A DNA stretch of 8,748 bases, taken from Lutibacillus sp052034115. Lineage in GTDB: Bacteria; Actinomycetota; Actinomycetes; Actinomycetales; Dermatophilaceae. The stretch lies in assembly GCA_052034115.1 (NCBI GenBank), contig JBPOIZ010000069.1:1-8748 (forward strand), written 5' to 3'. Shown here in pieces: positions 7,116 through 8,748 of this stretch. The notes beneath the pieces are model-generated. The model saw nothing but the letters and a program-made list of their open reading frames with translations, did no database searches and was not told the DNA's origin. Position 1 is the first letter of the stretch. Every line of letters begins with the position of its first letter. A program made the translations under genes and the position numbers.

Positions 7116-8748
7116 GTGCACCGACGATCCCTCCTGGTCGGCCTCACCGTCGCAGCGTCCGTCGCGGCCCTGGCCACGACGCCGGCGGGAGCGGCGGGAG
7201 TCGCCGAGGCGAAGGTCAAGCCCCGGACCGCCTCGCTGACCCTGCTCGCCACGACCGACGTCCACGGCAACGTCAACAACTGGGACTACTTCAAGAACGC
7301 CCCGTATGTCGACCGGGTCGGAGACACCAAGGGCCTGGCCAGCGTCGCGTCGATCGTCGCGGCCGAGCGCGCCGCCCAGGGTGCCAACAAGGTCGTGGTC
7401 CTCGACAACGGCGACACCCTTCAAGGGACACCCCTGTCGTACTACTACGGCCTGCGCGAGCCGGTGACGACGACCGGGGTGACGCACCCCATGGCCGTGG
7501 CCTACAACACCATCGGATATGACGCCCAGGTCGTCGGCAACCACGAGTTCAACTACGGTCTGCCCCTGCTGGGCGCCTACCGGCAGGACCTGGACTACCC
7601 GTTGCTCGGTGCCAACGTCATCGACATCGCCACCGGCCGGCCCTACCTCAAGCCGTACACGATCATCACCAAGAAGGTGCCGGGAGGCCCGTCGGTGAAG
7701 ATCGGCGTCGTCGGCGTCACCACCCCGGGCTCGGCGATCTGGGACAAGGCCAACGTCGAGGGCACGCTGCGCTTCGAGGACATGGTGACCACGGCAGCAC
7801 GATGGGTGCCGGTGGTGCGGAAGAAGGGCGCCGACATCGTCGTCGTGCTCTCCCACTCCGGGATCGGCGGTACGTCGTCCTACGGCGGCGACCTGCCCGT
7901 GGAGAACCCCGCCGACACCATCGCCGCGAAGGTGCCCGGAATCGACGTCGTCGTCGTCGGGCACACCCACCTGGACGTGCCCCAGCAGTGGGTGACCAAC
8001 GAGGTGACCGGCAAGCAGGTGCTGCTCACCCAGCCGAAGTTCTGGGGGCAGACGGTGTCCGCCGTCGACATCAGCCTGACCCGTTGTGGCGGCCGGCATT
8101 CGTGGGCGGTCAGCTCGATGGCGGTGCGCTCGCTGCGGTCCAAGGACTATCCGGAGGACCCGGCGTTCGCGGCCGCGTTGGCGACATACCACGACACGAC
8201 GCTCGGCTACGTCAACCAGGTCGTCGCACAGTCCACCGAGCAGCTGCCCGCGACCGACTCGCGATACCGGGACACGCCGATCATGGACTTCATCCAGCAC
8301 GTCCAGATGCAGACCGTGAGCACCGCCATGGCCGGGACCGCATATGCCGACACCCCGGTGCTTTCGATCGCGGCGCCGTTCTCCCGCACTGCGGTCTTCC
8401 CGCAAGGTGACGTGACGATCCGGGACATCGCCGGCCTGTACATCTACGACAACACCCTTCAGGCGAAACTGCTGACCGGAGCGCAGGTGAAGGACTACCT
8501 GGAGTATTCGGCGAAGTACTTCGCCGACGTGCCGCTCGGGGGCACCTTCGACCCGGAGACGATGACCAACGCCCCGGCCGGTACGACGCCGGACTACAAC
8601 TACGACATCGTGGCGGGGATCAGTTATGACATCGATCTGAGCCAGCCGGTGGGCTCGCGGATCGTCGCGATGACCATGCCGGACGGCACGCCGGTGGACC
8701 TGGCGCAGACCTTCGTCGTCGCCGTCAACAACTACCGGGCCAGCGGCG
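7116..8748 (+). CDS. cpdB: Exported CpdB-type 2',3'-cyclic-nucleotide phosphodiesterase/3'-nucleotidase (3' end outside window)
   Basis: The first 544 residues are present and the frame stays open at the window end. It starts at the GTG at 7116, with AAAGGAG (7104-7110) five bases upstream. The signal peptide begins MHRRSLLVGL, with a Tat-like RR pair, and likely cleaves after AGA (24-26). The metallophosphoesterase domain shows TDVHGN (D48, H50), DNGDTLQG (D100), VVGNHEFNYG (N142, H143, E144), VLSHSG (H247) and VVGHTHLDVP (H283, H285): all two-metal ligands expected of the 5'-nucleotidase family. The C-terminal substrate domain follows from about 380: LSIAAPFSRTAVF (416-428), IRDIAGLYIYDNTLQAKLLT (435-454) and YNYDIVAGISYDIDLSQPVG (494-513) match CpdB rather than UshA. 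It would hydrolyse extracellular 2',3'-cyclic nucleotides and 3'-nucleotides. Cell-wall anchoring cannot be judged without the C-terminus. A 126-bp gap and its own -10 box suggest transcription separate from the sigma operon. Confidence 0.9.
   Translation, partial: MHRRSLLVGLTVAASVAALATTPAGAAGVAEAKVKPRTASLTLLATTDVHGNVNNWDYFKNAPYVDRVGDTKGLASVASIVAAERAAQGANKVVVLDNGDTLQGTPLSYYYGLREPVTTTGVTHPMAVAYNTIGYDAQVVGNHEFNYGLPLLGAYRQDLDYPLLGANVIDIATGRPYLKPYTIITKKVPGGPSVKIGVVGVTTPGSAIWDKANVEGTLRFEDMVTTAARWVPVVRKKGADIVVVLSHSGIGGTSSYGGDLPVENPADTIAAKVPGIDVVVVGHTHLDVPQQWVTNEVTGKQVLLTQPKFWGQTVSAVDISLTRCGGRHSWAVSSMAVRSLRSKDYPEDPAFAAALATYHDTTLGYVNQVVAQSTEQLPATDSRYRDTPIMDFIQHVQMQTVSTAMAGTAYADTPVLSIAAPFSRTAVFPQGDVTIRDIAGLYIYDNTLQAKLLTGAQVKDYLEYSAKYFADVPLGGTFDPETMTNAPAGTTPDYNYDIVAGISYDIDLSQPVGSRIVAMTMPDGTPVDLAQTFVVAVNNYRASG

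Overview
The window is high-GC DNA with strong G/C bias at third codon positions, GTG starts and short leaders. All nine protein genes read as chromosomal genes of an actinobacterium (Actinomycetota). The phosphoribosyltransferase, the orphan ParA, the SigE-family ECF sigma factor and the Cas4-like RecB nuclease all resemble actinobacterial family members, possibly of the Micrococcales, but the genus cannot be set from the sequence alone. I see no rRNA, tRNA, CRISPR array, insertion sequence or phage gene.

Left half, minus strand (about 4005 down to 140): a tightly packed five-gene run. In transcription order it holds a PHP-domain phosphoesterase, a MarC-family membrane protein (GTGA overlap), a RecB/Cas4-type PD-(D/E)XK nuclease with an iron-sulfur cysteine set (6-nt gap), a purine-type phosphoribosyltransferase, and an orphan ParA/Soj ATPase. 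Three of the five products (PHP, nuclease, PRT) plausibly act on nucleic acids or nucleotides. The first 139 bases, downstream of parA, hold no gene I can support.

Centre: a 165-bp divergent intergenic region separates this run from a plus-strand gene for a double-hotdog MaoC-type protein closely resembling mesaconyl-CoA (beta-methylmalyl-CoA) hydratase. This would be an ethylmalonyl-CoA-pathway enzyme, but no other gene of that pathway is visible here.

Right half, plus strand: a SigE-subfamily ECF sigma factor gene overlaps by ATGA a gene for a single-pass membrane protein that is probably its anti-sigma factor. That protein has no cysteine at all and carries a large exported region that appears to contain a duplicated beta-rich module. 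Upstream of the sigma gene are an ECF-like promoter (GCAACC, 16 nt, CATACAG) and two GTGAGGCA repeats 11 bp apart. After a 126-bp gap with a TAGGCT -10 box and an 18-bp near-palindrome comes an exported CpdB/5'-nucleotidase-type metallophosphoesterase, cut off by the window end.

The window is mostly core-type chromosome. The parts least explained by known families are the sigma/anti-sigma pair with its promoter repeats and sensor domain, and the reason for the co-transcription of the five minus-strand genes.
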